From contig NZ_JABACJ020000012.1 of assembly GCF_012524165.2 (NCBI RefSeq), forward strand, positions 62,001 through 126,000: DNA of 64,000 bases, in the 5' to 3' direction. The stretch's first letter is position 1, and every line of letters begins with the position of its first letter. The position numbers were made by a program, and so were the translations under genes. Shown here in pieces: positions 35,261 through 43,921 of the stretch. The notes under the pieces were generated by a model. The model ran no database searches. It worked only from the letters and a program-made list of their open reading frames with translations, and was not told the DNA's origin. The DNA comes from Faecalicatena faecalis (GTDB taxonomy: Bacteria; Bacillota; Clostridia; Lachnospirales; Lachnospiraceae).

Positions 35261-37912
35261 TTACCAGCGGTTTTTCAATTTGTTTTGTAATCTGTAGATC
35301 GTATTCAATGCGTCGATCGGGGTCAGATTGCCCACATCGATATTCTTCAATTCTTCCAGGACATCTCCGTCCTTGACGGTATCAAATAAGGACATCTGGG
35401 CAATATCCACCTCATCATATTTTTTCGCCTTTGGCTTTTTCCTTGCATCGTGTTCTTTTACAGCAATCTCACTTACCCTGTTGGTAATATCCTCGTCGCT
35501 TAATTCTTCCACGATTTCCTTGGCCCGGTCGATTACAATATCGGGAACTCCCGCAAGCTTGGCTACCTGGATTCCATAACTCTTATCCGCACCGCCTTTC
35601 ACGATCTTACGCAGGAAGACGATATCGTCGCCCTTTTCCTTGACGGCAATGCAATAATTATTGACGTTCTCTATCTTGCCTTCCAGCTCGGTCAGTTCAT
35701 GGTAATGCGTGGCAAATAGGGTCTTGGCTCCCAATAATTTCGTATCCGAAATATATTCGACTACAGCCCATGCAATGGAAAGTCCATCAAAGGTACTGGT
35801 TCCCCGTCCAATCTCATCCAGGATCAGAAGGCTCTTGCTTGTCGCATTACGCAGGATATTGGCGACCTCCGTCATCTCTACCATGAACGTACTCTGCCCG
35901 GAGGCGAGGTCATCGGATGCGCCCACCCGGGTGAAGATCCGGTCCACCAGTCCGATATTCGCACTGGATGCAGGCACAAAAGAACCAAGCTGTGCCATAA
36001 GTACGATCAGGGCAGCCTGCCTCATGTAAGTGGACTTTCCGGCCATGTTCGGGCCGGTGATAATGGAAATTCGCTGCTTTTTATCATCCAGATAAGTATC
36101 ATTGGAGATGAACATATCGTTCGGAATCATCTTTTCTACCACCGGATGACGGCCGTCCTTGATATCAATGATACCCTTCTCGTTGATTTTTGGACGGACA
36201 TAGTTGTTCCGTTCTGCAACTAAGGCCAGGGATGCGAATACATCCAGAGCCGCGACCGCCTTGGCCGTCCTCTGAATTCGTTCCACCTCACCGGCGATCG
36301 TGTCGCGGACCGTGCTGTAAAGCTCATATTCCAGGGCATACAGCTTGTCCTCTGCACCTAAGATGGTATCCTCCAGCTCTTTGAGCTCCGGGGTGATGTA
36401 ACGCTCTGCATTGGCGAGCGTCTGTTTTCTCGTATAATAATCAGGAACCATATCTTTATAGGAATTGGTCACTTCCAGATAGTAACCGAACACCTTGTTG
36501 TATTTGATCTTCAAATTCTTGATTCCTGTCTTTTCCCGTTCTTCCTCCTCTAACCGGGCAAGCCAGTCTTTTCCGTCGGACTTGGCGCTTCTTAGCTTAT
36601 CCACTTCCTCATGGTATCCATCCCGAATGATTCCGCCTTCCTTCATAGCAAGCGGCGGGTCATCAATGATAGAATCCTTGATGAGTGTACAGAGATCCTC
36701 CAGTGTATCCAGATCTTCCCGGATACCGCACAATAGAGAGGATTCCATCTCCTCTAAAATATAATGAAGGGACGGCAGCATTTCCAGTGAGGTCTTAAAA
36801 GCTGTCAGGTCTCTTGGGTTGGCAGAACCATATGTAATCCTCGTGATGAGGCGTTCCAGGTCATAGACCGGGGTCAGATATTCCCGAATCTCCTCTCTTG
36901 AAATCGCCAGGTCCTTTAGCTCCTCTACCGCATCCAGTCTCTTTAGAATCTCCTCTTTCTCGATCAAAGGCTGTTCCAGATACTTGCGCAGCATTCGGGC
37001 CCCCATGGCCGTCTTTGTCTTGTCCAGCACCCAGAGCAGGGAGCCTCTCTTCTGCTTCTCTCTAAGAGTCTCACACAATTCCAGATTCCTTCTTGTGGAG
37101 CTGTCCAGCATCATGTATTTTGCCGTGGTGTAAGGAGTGATATGCGTAAGCTGTGACAAAGAATTCTTCTGTGTCTCGAGCAGATATTGCAGGAGTGCTC
37201 CGGCACTGATGATTCCACAGTCATAATCTTCCAGTCCTAATCCCACGAAGGAGGAGACATGGAAATGCTCCAGCAGCTTCTTCCTGCAGATGGCATCATC
37301 AAAATACCAGGCGTCCAGGGAATAGATCGTAATTCCCAGTCTGCTTCTTAAATCCTCCAGATCCATACCACTCATGTAGAAGGATTCGTTACAGATGATC
37401 TCTGAGGGCATGAATTTATAAATCTCATCCATCAGCTTAGCGCTGTCCGGCAGCTCCGTCACAAAATAGTCCCCGGTCGTGATGTCTGCGATGGAGAGTC
37501 CGTATCTGTCCGCTATGTATACAATACACATCAGATAATTGTTCTTTGTCTCATCCAGTGCCTGTGGAGCCAGGTTCGTTCCAGGTGTGACAATACGTGT
37601 CACTTCCCGCTTTACAAGTCCCTTCGCAAGCTTTGGGTCCTCCACCTGCTCACAGATCGCCACCTTATAGCCTTTAGCCACCAGCTTATTCAGATAGCCG
37701 TCCACTGCGTGATAGGGAATCCCACACATAGGAGCACGTTCCTCAAGACCGCAGCTCTTGCCGGTCAATGTGATCTCTAGTTCCCTTGAGGCGGTAATGG
37801 CGTCCTCGAAAAACATTTCATAAAAGTCGCCTAATCTATAAAATAAGATACAGTCTGGATATGAAGCCTTTGTCTCCATATACTTCTGCATCATGGGAGT
37901 TAATTCTGCCAC
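35261..37912 (-). CDS. mutS: DNA mismatch repair protein MutS
   Basis: An 883-residue MutS. The mismatch-reading Phe-x-Glu is in LGDFYEMFFEDA (about residues 27-38). Walker A is TGPNMAGKSTYMRQ, Walker B LLILDEIGRGTS, with TFMVEMTEVANIL between and FATHYHELTELE after. Domain order and length are standard. The start follows AAGGAAG; a promoter of sigma-A type is visible 50 bp upstream. Confidence 0.97.
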   Translation of the reverse strand: MAELTPMMQKYMETKASYPDCILFYRLGDFYEMFFEDAITASRELEITLTGKSCGLEERAPMCGIPYHAVDGYLNKLVAKGYKVAICEQVEDPKLAKGLVKREVTRIVTPGTNLAPQALDETKNNYLMCIVYIADRYGLSIADITTGDYFVTELPDSAKLMDEIYKFMPSEIICNESFYMSGMDLEDLRSRLGITIYSLDAWYFDDAICRKKLLEHFHVSSFVGLGLEDYDCGIISAGALLQYLLETQKNSLSQLTHITPYTTAKYMMLDSSTRRNLELCETLREKQKRGSLLWVLDKTKTAMGARMLRKYLEQPLIEKEEILKRLDAVEELKDLAISREEIREYLTPVYDLERLITRITYGSANPRDLTAFKTSLEMLPSLHYILEEMESSLLCGIREDLDTLEDLCTLIKDSIIDDPPLAMKEGGIIRDGYHEEVDKLRSAKSDGKDWLARLEEEEREKTGIKNLKIKYNKVFGYYLEVTNSYKDMVPDYYTRKQTLANAERYITPELKELEDTILGAEDKLYALEYELYSTVRDTIAGEVERIQRTAKAVAALDVFASLALVAERNNYVRPKINEKGIIDIKDGRHPVVEKMIPNDMFISNDTYLDDKKQRISIITGPNMAGKSTYMRQAALIVLMAQLGSFVPASSANIGLVDRIFTRVGASDDLASGQSTFMVEMTEVANILRNATSKSLLILDEIGRGTSTFDGLSIAWAVVEYISDTKLLGAKTLFATHYHELTELEGKIENVNNYCIAVKEKGDDIVFLRKIVKGGADKSYGIQVAKLAGVPDIVIDRAKEIVEELSDEDITNRVSEIAVKEHDARKKPKAKKYDEVDIAQMSLFDTVKDGDVLEELKNIDVGNLTPIDALNTIYRLQNKLKNRW

Positions 37913-37961
37913 GTTTTTACTTCCTTTCGCTTTCCAATTTTACTGCGTTTGTTTCTTACCC

Positions 37962-37989
37962 AGTATAGCATTTTTTAAAAAGTTGTGAA
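37962..37989 (-). promoter_or_regulatory. Promoter of the mutS operon
   Basis: On the minus strand TTCACA (37989-37984), a 16-bp spacer and TATACT (37967-37962), about 50 bp upstream of mutS. Confidence 0.55.
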
Positions 37990-38010
37990 AGAGAATTTTT
38001 CTCAAGTAAG

Positions 38011-38032
38011 GAGATGCCGCTTAGGGCATCTC
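38011..38032 (-). terminator. Hairpin after the ABC type IV-like gene
   Basis: GAGATGCC and GGCATCTC (8-9 bp) around a 5-nt loop, 14 bp past the stop of the gene on the minus strand. The following CTTACTT is only a fair U-tract. It marks the boundary before the mutS promoter. Confidence 0.55.
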
Positions 38033-38045
38033 AAAAAAGGTCCGG

Positions 38046-38462
38046 CTACAGCACATGAAAATGCGGTTTTACCTCACCATACAGCCAGTACAGCAGATAT
38101 CCTGCTAAAAGGATTCCCAGTACGCACAGGCCGGAAAAGATAATTGTAAACGGCGCACAAATCTGTCCAAATAGCTGGAATGGCTGGTCTGAATAGTCCC
38201 AGACTCCCCATTTCAACCATTTATTAACGATGATTCCTGTGATAAATTCACCTGCCGTCACAAAGATCATACAGCGGATCAGTTGCATCCATAAAGGGTC
38301 CTCCCATTTTACCCAAAGCCCCTGTTGTGCGAAGAATACGAAGCATAAGCCTCCTAACACAAACATGGACCAATGGGAAAAGCCCCGGAAAATCATTTCA
38401 AATGAATAATAAATTGTCCCGCCAAGTGCAAAAAGCACCAAATATTCACTCACTCTCTTCAC
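38046..38462 (-). CDS. Putative ABC-transporter type IV membrane protein
   Basis: A 138-residue membrane protein with four TM helices, of the family annotated as putative ABC-transporter type IV. The conserved core is AGEFITGIIVNKWLKWGVWD followed by GQICAPF. No ATPase is linked, and the transporter label is unproven. The start is GTG 38462; its AGGAGG site (38479-38474) overlaps the descending arm of the miaB terminator, so translation and termination may interfere. Confidence 0.82.
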   Translation of the reverse strand: MKRVSEYLVLFALGGTIYYSFEMIFRGFSHWSMFVLGGLCFVFFAQQGLWVKWEDPLWMQLIRCMIFVTAGEFITGIIVNKWLKWGVWDYSDQPFQLFGQICAPFTIIFSGLCVLGILLAGYLLYWLYGEVKPHFHVL

Positions 38463-38464
38463 AG

Positions 38465-38511
38465 AAAAAACGTCCTCCTATATATCCTTATATATAGTTT
38501 GGACGTTTTTT
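38465..38511 (-). terminator. miaB terminator overlapping the next ribosome site
   Basis: On the minus strand AAAAAACGTCC pairs with GGACGTTTTTT (11 bp), and the loop itself forms CTATATAT-AAGG-ATATATAG. The T-run ends 2 bp before the GTG of the next gene, and the Shine-Dalgarno AGGAGG enters the stem. Confidence 0.85.
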
Positions 38512-38561
38512 ACTGAAATATAGGTGGAATTTATTTCTTAATGCCGCTTTCCTGAAAAAAT

Positions 38562-40019
38562 TTATTCGGTTGCAGGCACTCTCTCGCCAATATAATAAAA
38601 TCCTTTACATTCCTTCAGCTTCACAGGAACGATTTTTCCAATCAGTTCCTTATCTCCTGGAAAATGTACCAGCAGGTTATTGCTCATTCGGCCTGTCATC
38701 AGGCTTGGATCATGGTCGTTGACGGTCTCGACAAGGACTTCCTGGATGGTATCTGTGTATACACTGCATACCTCACTTGAAATACTTTGTACTTCCTTCA
38801 AAAGACGGTCGAACCTGTCCTTTACGACCTCTTCTGGAATCTGGTCCTCCATCACAGCGGCAGGTGTTCCTGTCCGTTTGGAATAGATAAAGGTAAAAGC
38901 ACTGTCATAACGTACCTTTTTTACGACATCCATCGTCTCCAGAAAATCTTCTTCCGTCTCTCCCGGGAATCCCACAATAATATCTGTCGTCAGGGAGATA
39001 TCCGGCACTGCGGCGCGAATCTTATCTACCAGCTCCAGATAATGTTCCTTCGTATACCTGCGATTCATTTTCTCCAGAATCCGGGTGCTGCCTGACTGGA
39101 TCGGCAAATGCAGATGCTTGCAGATCTTCTTAGAAGTCCTCATCACCTCAATTAATTCATCGGAGAGATCCTTCGGATGTGAGGTCATGAAGCGGATACG
39201 CTTAAGTCCCTCTATCTTCTCGATCTCCTGTAAAAGCTGTGCAAAACTCATTGGCTCTTTTAATGTCTTTCCATAGGAATTGACATTCTGTCCTAAGAGC
39301 ATGACTTCCACAACACCGTCCGCCACCAGATTCTCGATCTCGCGGATGATATCTTCGGGATTTCTACTGCGCTCCCGTCCTCTGACATAAGGGACGATGC
39401 AGTAACTGCAGAAATTATTACATCCGAACATAATATTCACGCCGGATTTGAAAGAATATTTCCGCTCGCTGGGCAGGTCTTCCACGATCTTATCCGTATC
39501 CTTCCAGATATCAATGACCATTCGTTTAGATTCCATGCGGGTTGTAATTAGCTCTGCAAATTTAAAAATATTGTGGGTTCCGAAAATCAGGTCCACAAAA
39601 CGATAACTTTTTTTCAACTTCTCTACGACTTCTGGCTCCTGCATCATGCATCCGCATAGGCCGATCATCATGTGTGGATTCTGCTTTTTCACGCGGTTGA
39701 GCTGTCCAAGTCTGCCGTACACCCTCTGATTCGCATTCTCACGTACAGTACAGGTATTGTAAATGACAAAGTCAGCCTTCTCCTCATCTGTCTCTTCTAC
39801 ATATCCAATCTGTTCCAGAATACCGGAAAGCTTCTCGGAATCCCTGGCATTCATCTGGCAGCCGAAGGTGGTGACGCAAAAAGTCAGCGCCCTTCCTAAT
39901 TCTTCGGATTGCTTTTGGACATATTCTCTTGCCTTAGCGATAAAGTAATACTGCCTGTCCGGTTCCGTGACAGGCGCTTCCTTTGATAGGTCTATCGTTG
40001 TAAAATCTATTGTATTCAT
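38562..40019 (-). CDS. miaB: tRNA methylthiotransferase MiaB
   Basis: A 485-residue radical-SAM enzyme that adds methylthio to i6A37 of tRNA. The N-terminal UPF0004 domain has its three cluster cysteines in TTFGCQMN, YNTCTVREN and GLCGCMMQ. The radical-SAM motif CNNFCSYCIVPYVRG (CxxxCxxC) follows, and a TRAM domain ends the protein. It acts after MiaA, whose gene is in the mutS operon nearby. Confidence 0.97.
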   Translation of the reverse strand: MNTIDFTTIDLSKEAPVTEPDRQYYFIAKAREYVQKQSEELGRALTFCVTTFGCQMNARDSEKLSGILEQIGYVEETDEEKADFVIYNTCTVRENANQRVYGRLGQLNRVKKQNPHMMIGLCGCMMQEPEVVEKLKKSYRFVDLIFGTHNIFKFAELITTRMESKRMVIDIWKDTDKIVEDLPSERKYSFKSGVNIMFGCNNFCSYCIVPYVRGRERSRNPEDIIREIENLVADGVVEVMLLGQNVNSYGKTLKEPMSFAQLLQEIEKIEGLKRIRFMTSHPKDLSDELIEVMRTSKKICKHLHLPIQSGSTRILEKMNRRYTKEHYLELVDKIRAAVPDISLTTDIIVGFPGETEEDFLETMDVVKKVRYDSAFTFIYSKRTGTPAAVMEDQIPEEVVKDRFDRLLKEVQSISSEVCSVYTDTIQEVLVETVNDHDPSLMTGRMSNNLLVHFPGDKELIGKIVPVKLKECKGFYYIGERVPATE

Positions 40020-40082
40020 ATGTAAGAATCCTTTTCTAATTTAAAATGAAATCCTAAAACAGAACCCAGCAAAATCGCATTT

Positions 40083-40265
40083 CTATACAAATTGATTCTG
40101 TTCTTCATCGTATTCATAATCAATCATTCTAAGCTTCTCAGTTAATTCTGTCCCTGTAATCCCCATGTCATCACATAGCTCATCCAGATTCTTATAGTAG
40201 TCCCTCAGCTTTGTGTTGACCACACTTAACAGAATCACCGGATCGCATGGCAGTCCGTTCAACAT
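40083..40265 (-). CDS. DUF4250 small protein
   Basis: A 60-residue cytosolic protein of the DUF4250 family (DPVILLSVVNTKLRDYY, LDELCDDMGI, IDYEYDEEQNQF). Function unknown. The likely start, ATG 40265, follows AAGGAGA and overlaps the end of the cyclo-ligase gene by 7 bp, which points to coupled translation. The longer open frame upstream lacks a ribosome site. Confidence 0.85.
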   Translation of the reverse strand: MLNGLPCDPVILLSVVNTKLRDYYKNLDELCDDMGITGTELTEKLRMIDYEYDEEQNQFV

Positions 40266-40831
40266 GTATAACTCTCCTTTTCTGTCAGAATGATCTCTGG
40301 GCAGATATCGTGTTCCATGCATGGAATCTGTTCCAGACACTGGATAGAATAAGCGAGCGCTATGGTCCTGTAATCCGCGTGTCTTCTTAGATAGGCATCA
40401 TAAAAGCCGCCCCCATATCCAATCCTGTGGCAAGAGGAATCAAATGCGACTCCCGGCATGACCACAAGCACATTCCTCCCCACCGCCTTTTCGCGGGTCA
40501 CAGGTTCTAAAATTCCATAATATCCTTCTTCTAATTCTTCCATGCTATGGATGTAAAAAAACTCCATATACTTCCTGCAATCCTTCATTTCTTCTGTGAG
40601 AATCTTGGGAACAGCCACCTTTTTCCCCTGTCGAAAGGATTCCTCAAGAATCTGGGCCGTAATAACCTCGTCCCCAAAAGAAACATAGCAGTAGATTTCA
40701 TCTGCCTGCTGGTAAAAGGGGTGCTCAAGCAGCTTGTGCTGGATACTTGCACTGTATGCTATCCGCTTACCTTCTGGAAGCCCTGCTCTGGCAGAGCGTA
40801 CCTGTCTTCTAATGTCCTTTTTTGTTTCCAA
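40259..40831 (-). CDS. 5-formyltetrahydrofolate cyclo-ligase
   Basis: Converts 5-formyl-THF to 5,10-methenyl-THF. About 190 residues. The conserved elements are RRQVRSARAGL near the start, YVSFGDEV, VVMPGVAFD and the ATP-binding GYGGGFYDAYLRR. The start is uncertain: TTG 40831 with GGGTGA upstream fits best, GTG 40840 is an alternative; both overlap the 3' end of the DUF896 gene by about 25-30 bp. Confidence 0.9.
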   Translation of the reverse strand: METKKDIRRQVRSARAGLPEGKRIAYSASIQHKLLEHPFYQQADEIYCYVSFGDEVITAQILEESFRQGKKVAVPKILTEEMKDCRKYMEFFYIHSMEELEEGYYGILEPVTREKAVGRNVLVVMPGVAFDSSCHRIGYGGGFYDAYLRRHADYRTIALAYSIQCLEQIPCMEHDICPEIILTEKESYTC

Positions 40832-41030
40832 ATTTTTCACCCAGATTAATGACTGTTCCGTCTTTCTCTTCAATATCAATCCGATCAAGCTGACTGCGCA
40901 GGTTACGTCTGAAGGAATCCACGTATTCCTGCCTGAGTACCTTCTGTTCCTTCTTCTCGGCCTCTGTCAGCCCTTCAGCTTTTGATTTTCTGTATAATTC
41001 ATTGATTCGTTTAATCTTTTGTTCGTCCAT
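40809..41030 (-). CDS. DUF896 family protein
   Basis: A 73-residue, highly charged, helical protein of the DUF896 (YnzC-like) family: INELYRKSKAEGLTEAEKKE, LRQEYVDSFRRNLRSQLD. Small proteins of this family in Bacillus include an SOS-operon member, but no LexA box is seen here. AAAGGAGATAC precedes the ATG. It overlaps the cyclo-ligase gene. Confidence 0.88.
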   Translation of the reverse strand: MDEQKIKRINELYRKSKAEGLTEAEKKEQKVLRQEYVDSFRRNLRSQLDRIDIEEKDGTVINLGEKFGNKKGH

Positions 41031-41094
41031 ATTTGTATCTCCTTTTCGCAGACCAATACATATATTACACTATTTAATAGAATTCGTCTACTTA

Positions 41095-41457
41095 TCAGCT
41101 CGAATAATTTTCTAAAAATCCATACAGGGCATCTTCTGTTTCAATATATTTTCCATCCTGGATTTCTCCCTGAAGTTCTTCTGGAAGGTCCGTAAGAGGA
41201 ATATCTGTTACCTCAAAGATCGTCTTTTTATCATAAAGATAGACCACTACATATCCATGGAGTTCGCACAGATAGTAGCCCTCATTCTTAGTCGCTTCTC
41301 CCTTAGTCGTGATGCTCTGTGTGCTCTGCTGGGGAAGCTCAGCCTTCGCCTGCTGTCTCTCCAGGGCATATTTATAACTCAGTTGATATCCAATTCCGAT
41401 CATGCATACAATCAGAAAAATTCCCGCAAAAAAGCCAATACGGTATCTCAATTTCAT
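41095..41457 (-). CDS. Membrane-anchored protein with BofC-like C-terminal segment
   Basis: A 120-residue protein, starting at ATG 41457 after AGGAG. It has one N-terminal TM (about 8-28) and an extracytoplasmic domain (EGYYLCELHGYVVVYLYD, FEVTDIPLTDLPEELQ) that resembles the C-terminal domain of BofC, a regulator in the forespore-mother-cell signalling path. The match is by eye and moderate; a sporulation role is an inference helped by nearby spoVB-like and yqfCD genes. Confidence 0.6.
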   Translation of the reverse strand: MKLRYRIGFFAGIFLIVCMIGIGYQLSYKYALERQQAKAELPQQSTQSITTKGEATKNEGYYLCELHGYVVVYLYDKKTIFEVTDIPLTDLPEELQGEIQDGKYIETEDALYGFLENYSS

Positions 41458-41534
41458 AAGGATCCCACTCCTTTTTTCATACAGTATTGGCCATTTTATC
41501 ATAAAAAATACATTGACACGCAATTTTTTTGCGT

Positions 41535-43211
41535 TTAACTTTCTTTATGCGGCAGGAGGTTAAACCTTCTGCACAGTCTTAATATTTTATACCCCTGCGG
41601 CAGATCCTTGATGTCCTGTTCTGTCAGTGTTCCCAATTTCAGGATGCACAATGCATATACGACTACAGCGACCAGCACGGACAGAAGCGTTGCGATACGC
41701 CCCGGCAGAGCCAGACTAAAAAGCAGATGGGACGCATAAGTAAAGATTCCCATGATGACCGCAGAAATCAGTGGCTTAACAAACGTCCGGTCCATCTCCT
41801 GCTTGTAGCCGCTTGCCTTGTGAATCGCCCTGGCGTTCAAAAAGCACATGCACACGGAGAATACGATATTACTTCCGACCAGTGCATAAATATTCCACTT
41901 TAATACAATCAGCATGATTAAAAGAGCGATAATATGTATGACAAGTGAAATCCCCGCGTTTTTAGCAGGCGTCGACATCTTATCCAAGCCCTGCAGGATG
42001 GAGTTCGATACGGTGGACCAGCAATAAAATACGACAGTCACTGCACCAATTGCAAGCAGCATGGCAGGTGTTTTGCTCGAATCCCCGAACAGTAAGACCA
42101 TCAGTGGGGAGGCGAGCACAATGAAACCGACAAAGCAAGGAATCGCGACCAGCATGGTAAAACGGATCGTCTGGTTGATCTTGCTGTGAACCAGCTTCTT
42201 GTCATTGGCCGTTACCGCTGCCGTCAGACTGGGAATGACTGAAGCTGCAAGTCCATTTGCCATAGCCATTGGCACATTGATCAGGGTATTATACTTTCCT
42301 GTATAGATGCCCTGGAGCGCCATGTATTGCTTTTCAGCAAATCCCTGAGCCGACATGATCTTATTAAAAAGAGTCAGGTCGATCAGTTGGTTGATATTAT
42401 AAATTGCGGTACTAAAGATAACCGGAATGATCGTCAGCACCAAAATCTTCAAAATATGGCTGTAGCTCTCCTGTCTGCGCGTCTTGTCCGACTTTAACTG
42501 TCTGCGGATTACACGCTGAAATGCAAACAGGGCAAATAACAGGAAAAAAAGTCCGGCAAGGGCACCTATGATTGTTCCAAGTGTACCGCCCGCTGCGCCA
42601 TAGGCAGGTCCTAAAAGGTCGACGTCTTTTTTCTCTGCAGCTTTTAATCCAATCTTAAAAAGAACGCTGGCACCGACCAGACTGATGACTGCATTGACAA
42701 TCTGTTCGATGACCTGTGAGACGGCTGTGGGTACCATCGTTCCCAAACCCTGGAAATAGCCCCTAAGGACACCCATCACAGATACAATAAAGAGCCCGGG
42801 TGCCAGAACCTTCAAGGCGTATACGCTCAAAGGTGATTCCATCAAATGTGTGGAGATTGGTCCTGCCCCAAAGAATATCACAACAGCCACCACAGCACCG
42901 ACAACGACGGAAAATATCAACGCACACTGGAATACCCGGAAGGCATTCCGCTTCTGCCGCATTGCCATCCTGGCGGAGACCAGCTTGGAAACGGCGATTG
43001 GAAAGCTGAAGGAAGAAAGGATCAGTGCCAGGGAATAAACCTCAAAAGCATACCCGTAAAATCCGTTGCCTTCATCTCCCAATATATTAGTAAGTGGGAT
43101 ACGATATGCTACGCCGATGATCTTTGTGATTACGGCAGCGAAAGCCAGTATGGCACCCTGCATCAGAAAATCGTCTTTTTTCTTTTTTCTATTCTTATGT
43201 GTCTCTGCCAT
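41535..43211 (-). CDS. SpoVB/YtgP-like lipid flippase (MOP superfamily)
   Basis: A 558-residue integral membrane protein with about fourteen TM helices. It belongs to the polysaccharide-export/MurJ-SpoVB group (ITKIIGVAYRIPLTNILGDEGNGFYGYAFEVY region at the start, positions about 43151-43056; GLAASVIPSLTAA later). Such proteins flip lipid II or related lipid-linked sugars. Whether it acts in vegetative growth (YtgP/MurJ) or in spore cortex formation (SpoVB) cannot be decided. It is 19 bp downstream of ybeY. Confidence 0.88.
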   Translation of the reverse strand: MAETHKNRKKKKDDFLMQGAILAFAAVITKIIGVAYRIPLTNILGDEGNGFYGYAFEVYSLALILSSFSFPIAVSKLVSARMAMRQKRNAFRVFQCALIFSVVVGAVVAVVIFFGAGPISTHLMESPLSVYALKVLAPGLFIVSVMGVLRGYFQGLGTMVPTAVSQVIEQIVNAVISLVGASVLFKIGLKAAEKKDVDLLGPAYGAAGGTLGTIIGALAGLFFLLFALFAFQRVIRRQLKSDKTRRQESYSHILKILVLTIIPVIFSTAIYNINQLIDLTLFNKIMSAQGFAEKQYMALQGIYTGKYNTLINVPMAMANGLAASVIPSLTAAVTANDKKLVHSKINQTIRFTMLVAIPCFVGFIVLASPLMVLLFGDSSKTPAMLLAIGAVTVVFYCWSTVSNSILQGLDKMSTPAKNAGISLVIHIIALLIMLIVLKWNIYALVGSNIVFSVCMCFLNARAIHKASGYKQEMDRTFVKPLISAVIMGIFTYASHLLFSLALPGRIATLLSVLVAVVVYALCILKLGTLTEQDIKDLPQGYKILRLCRRFNLLPHKES

Positions 43212-43230
43212 AAATCCTCCGTCTACACCG

Positions 43231-43728
43231 TTACCTTAATATTTGAATCTTTTCCAGAATCTCTCGCTGCTTCTGCTCCATCTCAAGACGCTCGTCTTCT
43301 TCCATATGGTCATAACCGAATAAGTGTAACATACTGTGGGCAATCAGGAAAGCATATTCTCTCCGCTCAGAATGGCCGTAGGCTTCTGCCTGGGAAAGGA
43401 CTTTATCTTTAGAAATCACAATATCACCCAGCATAAGCTCGCCGGATTCCGGGTTAAAGCATTCTTCCGGGCGCTCCTCTACATCTGAAAAATCTCCCGG
43501 CTTCTCATAGTTCAGCATGGGAAATGACAGCACATCGGTGGCCTTGTCAATCTGACGGAACATCTGATTCATCTCCCGAATCGCTTCATCCGTAGTCAGA
43601 AGCAGGTTGATCTCTGCCTCGTAGGGGCATCCCTCATATTCTAATGCAGCCTCGATGACCAGCTCGGCCGTTTCTTCTGTATCAAATGGCAGTGTTACTG
43701 CCCCTTCCTCTTCCATGTATAGACTCAT
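43231..43728 (-). CDS. ybeY: Endoribonuclease YbeY
   Basis: A 165-residue single-strand RNase involved in rRNA processing and ribosome quality control. The zinc motif H-x3-H-x5-H is in HSMLHLFGYDH. The N-terminal half has the conserved MNQMFRQIDKATDVLSFP. It is separated from phoH by a terminator and about 190 bp, so it has its own promoter here, unlike the phoH-ybeY operon of many relatives. Confidence 0.95.
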   Translation of the reverse strand: MSLYMEEEGAVTLPFDTEETAELVIEAALEYEGCPYEAEINLLLTTDEAIREMNQMFRQIDKATDVLSFPMLNYEKPGDFSDVEERPEECFNPESGELMLGDIVISKDKVLSQAEAYGHSERREYAFLIAHSMLHLFGYDHMEEDERLEMEQKQREILEKIQILR

Positions 43729-43850
43729 GACTTTCTCCTCTTGTTTCCATTTATCTTACGGTTCAATCTACAAGGACATACCGTAAATCAGCACATGCCA
43801 AATCCAGTATATTATACACCCCATTTAGTTCCCTTGTAAAGCACGGCTGA

Positions 43851-43896
43851 ATAAAAAGCAGAGGCAAAATAACTATAAAAGTTACATTTACCTCTG
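43851..43896 (-). terminator. phoH terminator
   Basis: CAGAGG-AAA and TTT-CCTCTG arms plus an inner TAACT/AGTTA pair (43859-43896), followed on the minus strand by GCTTTTTATTC. Confidence 0.8.
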
Positions 43897-43921
43897 TTTT
43901 GGGACGATTGGCGGCGCAATA

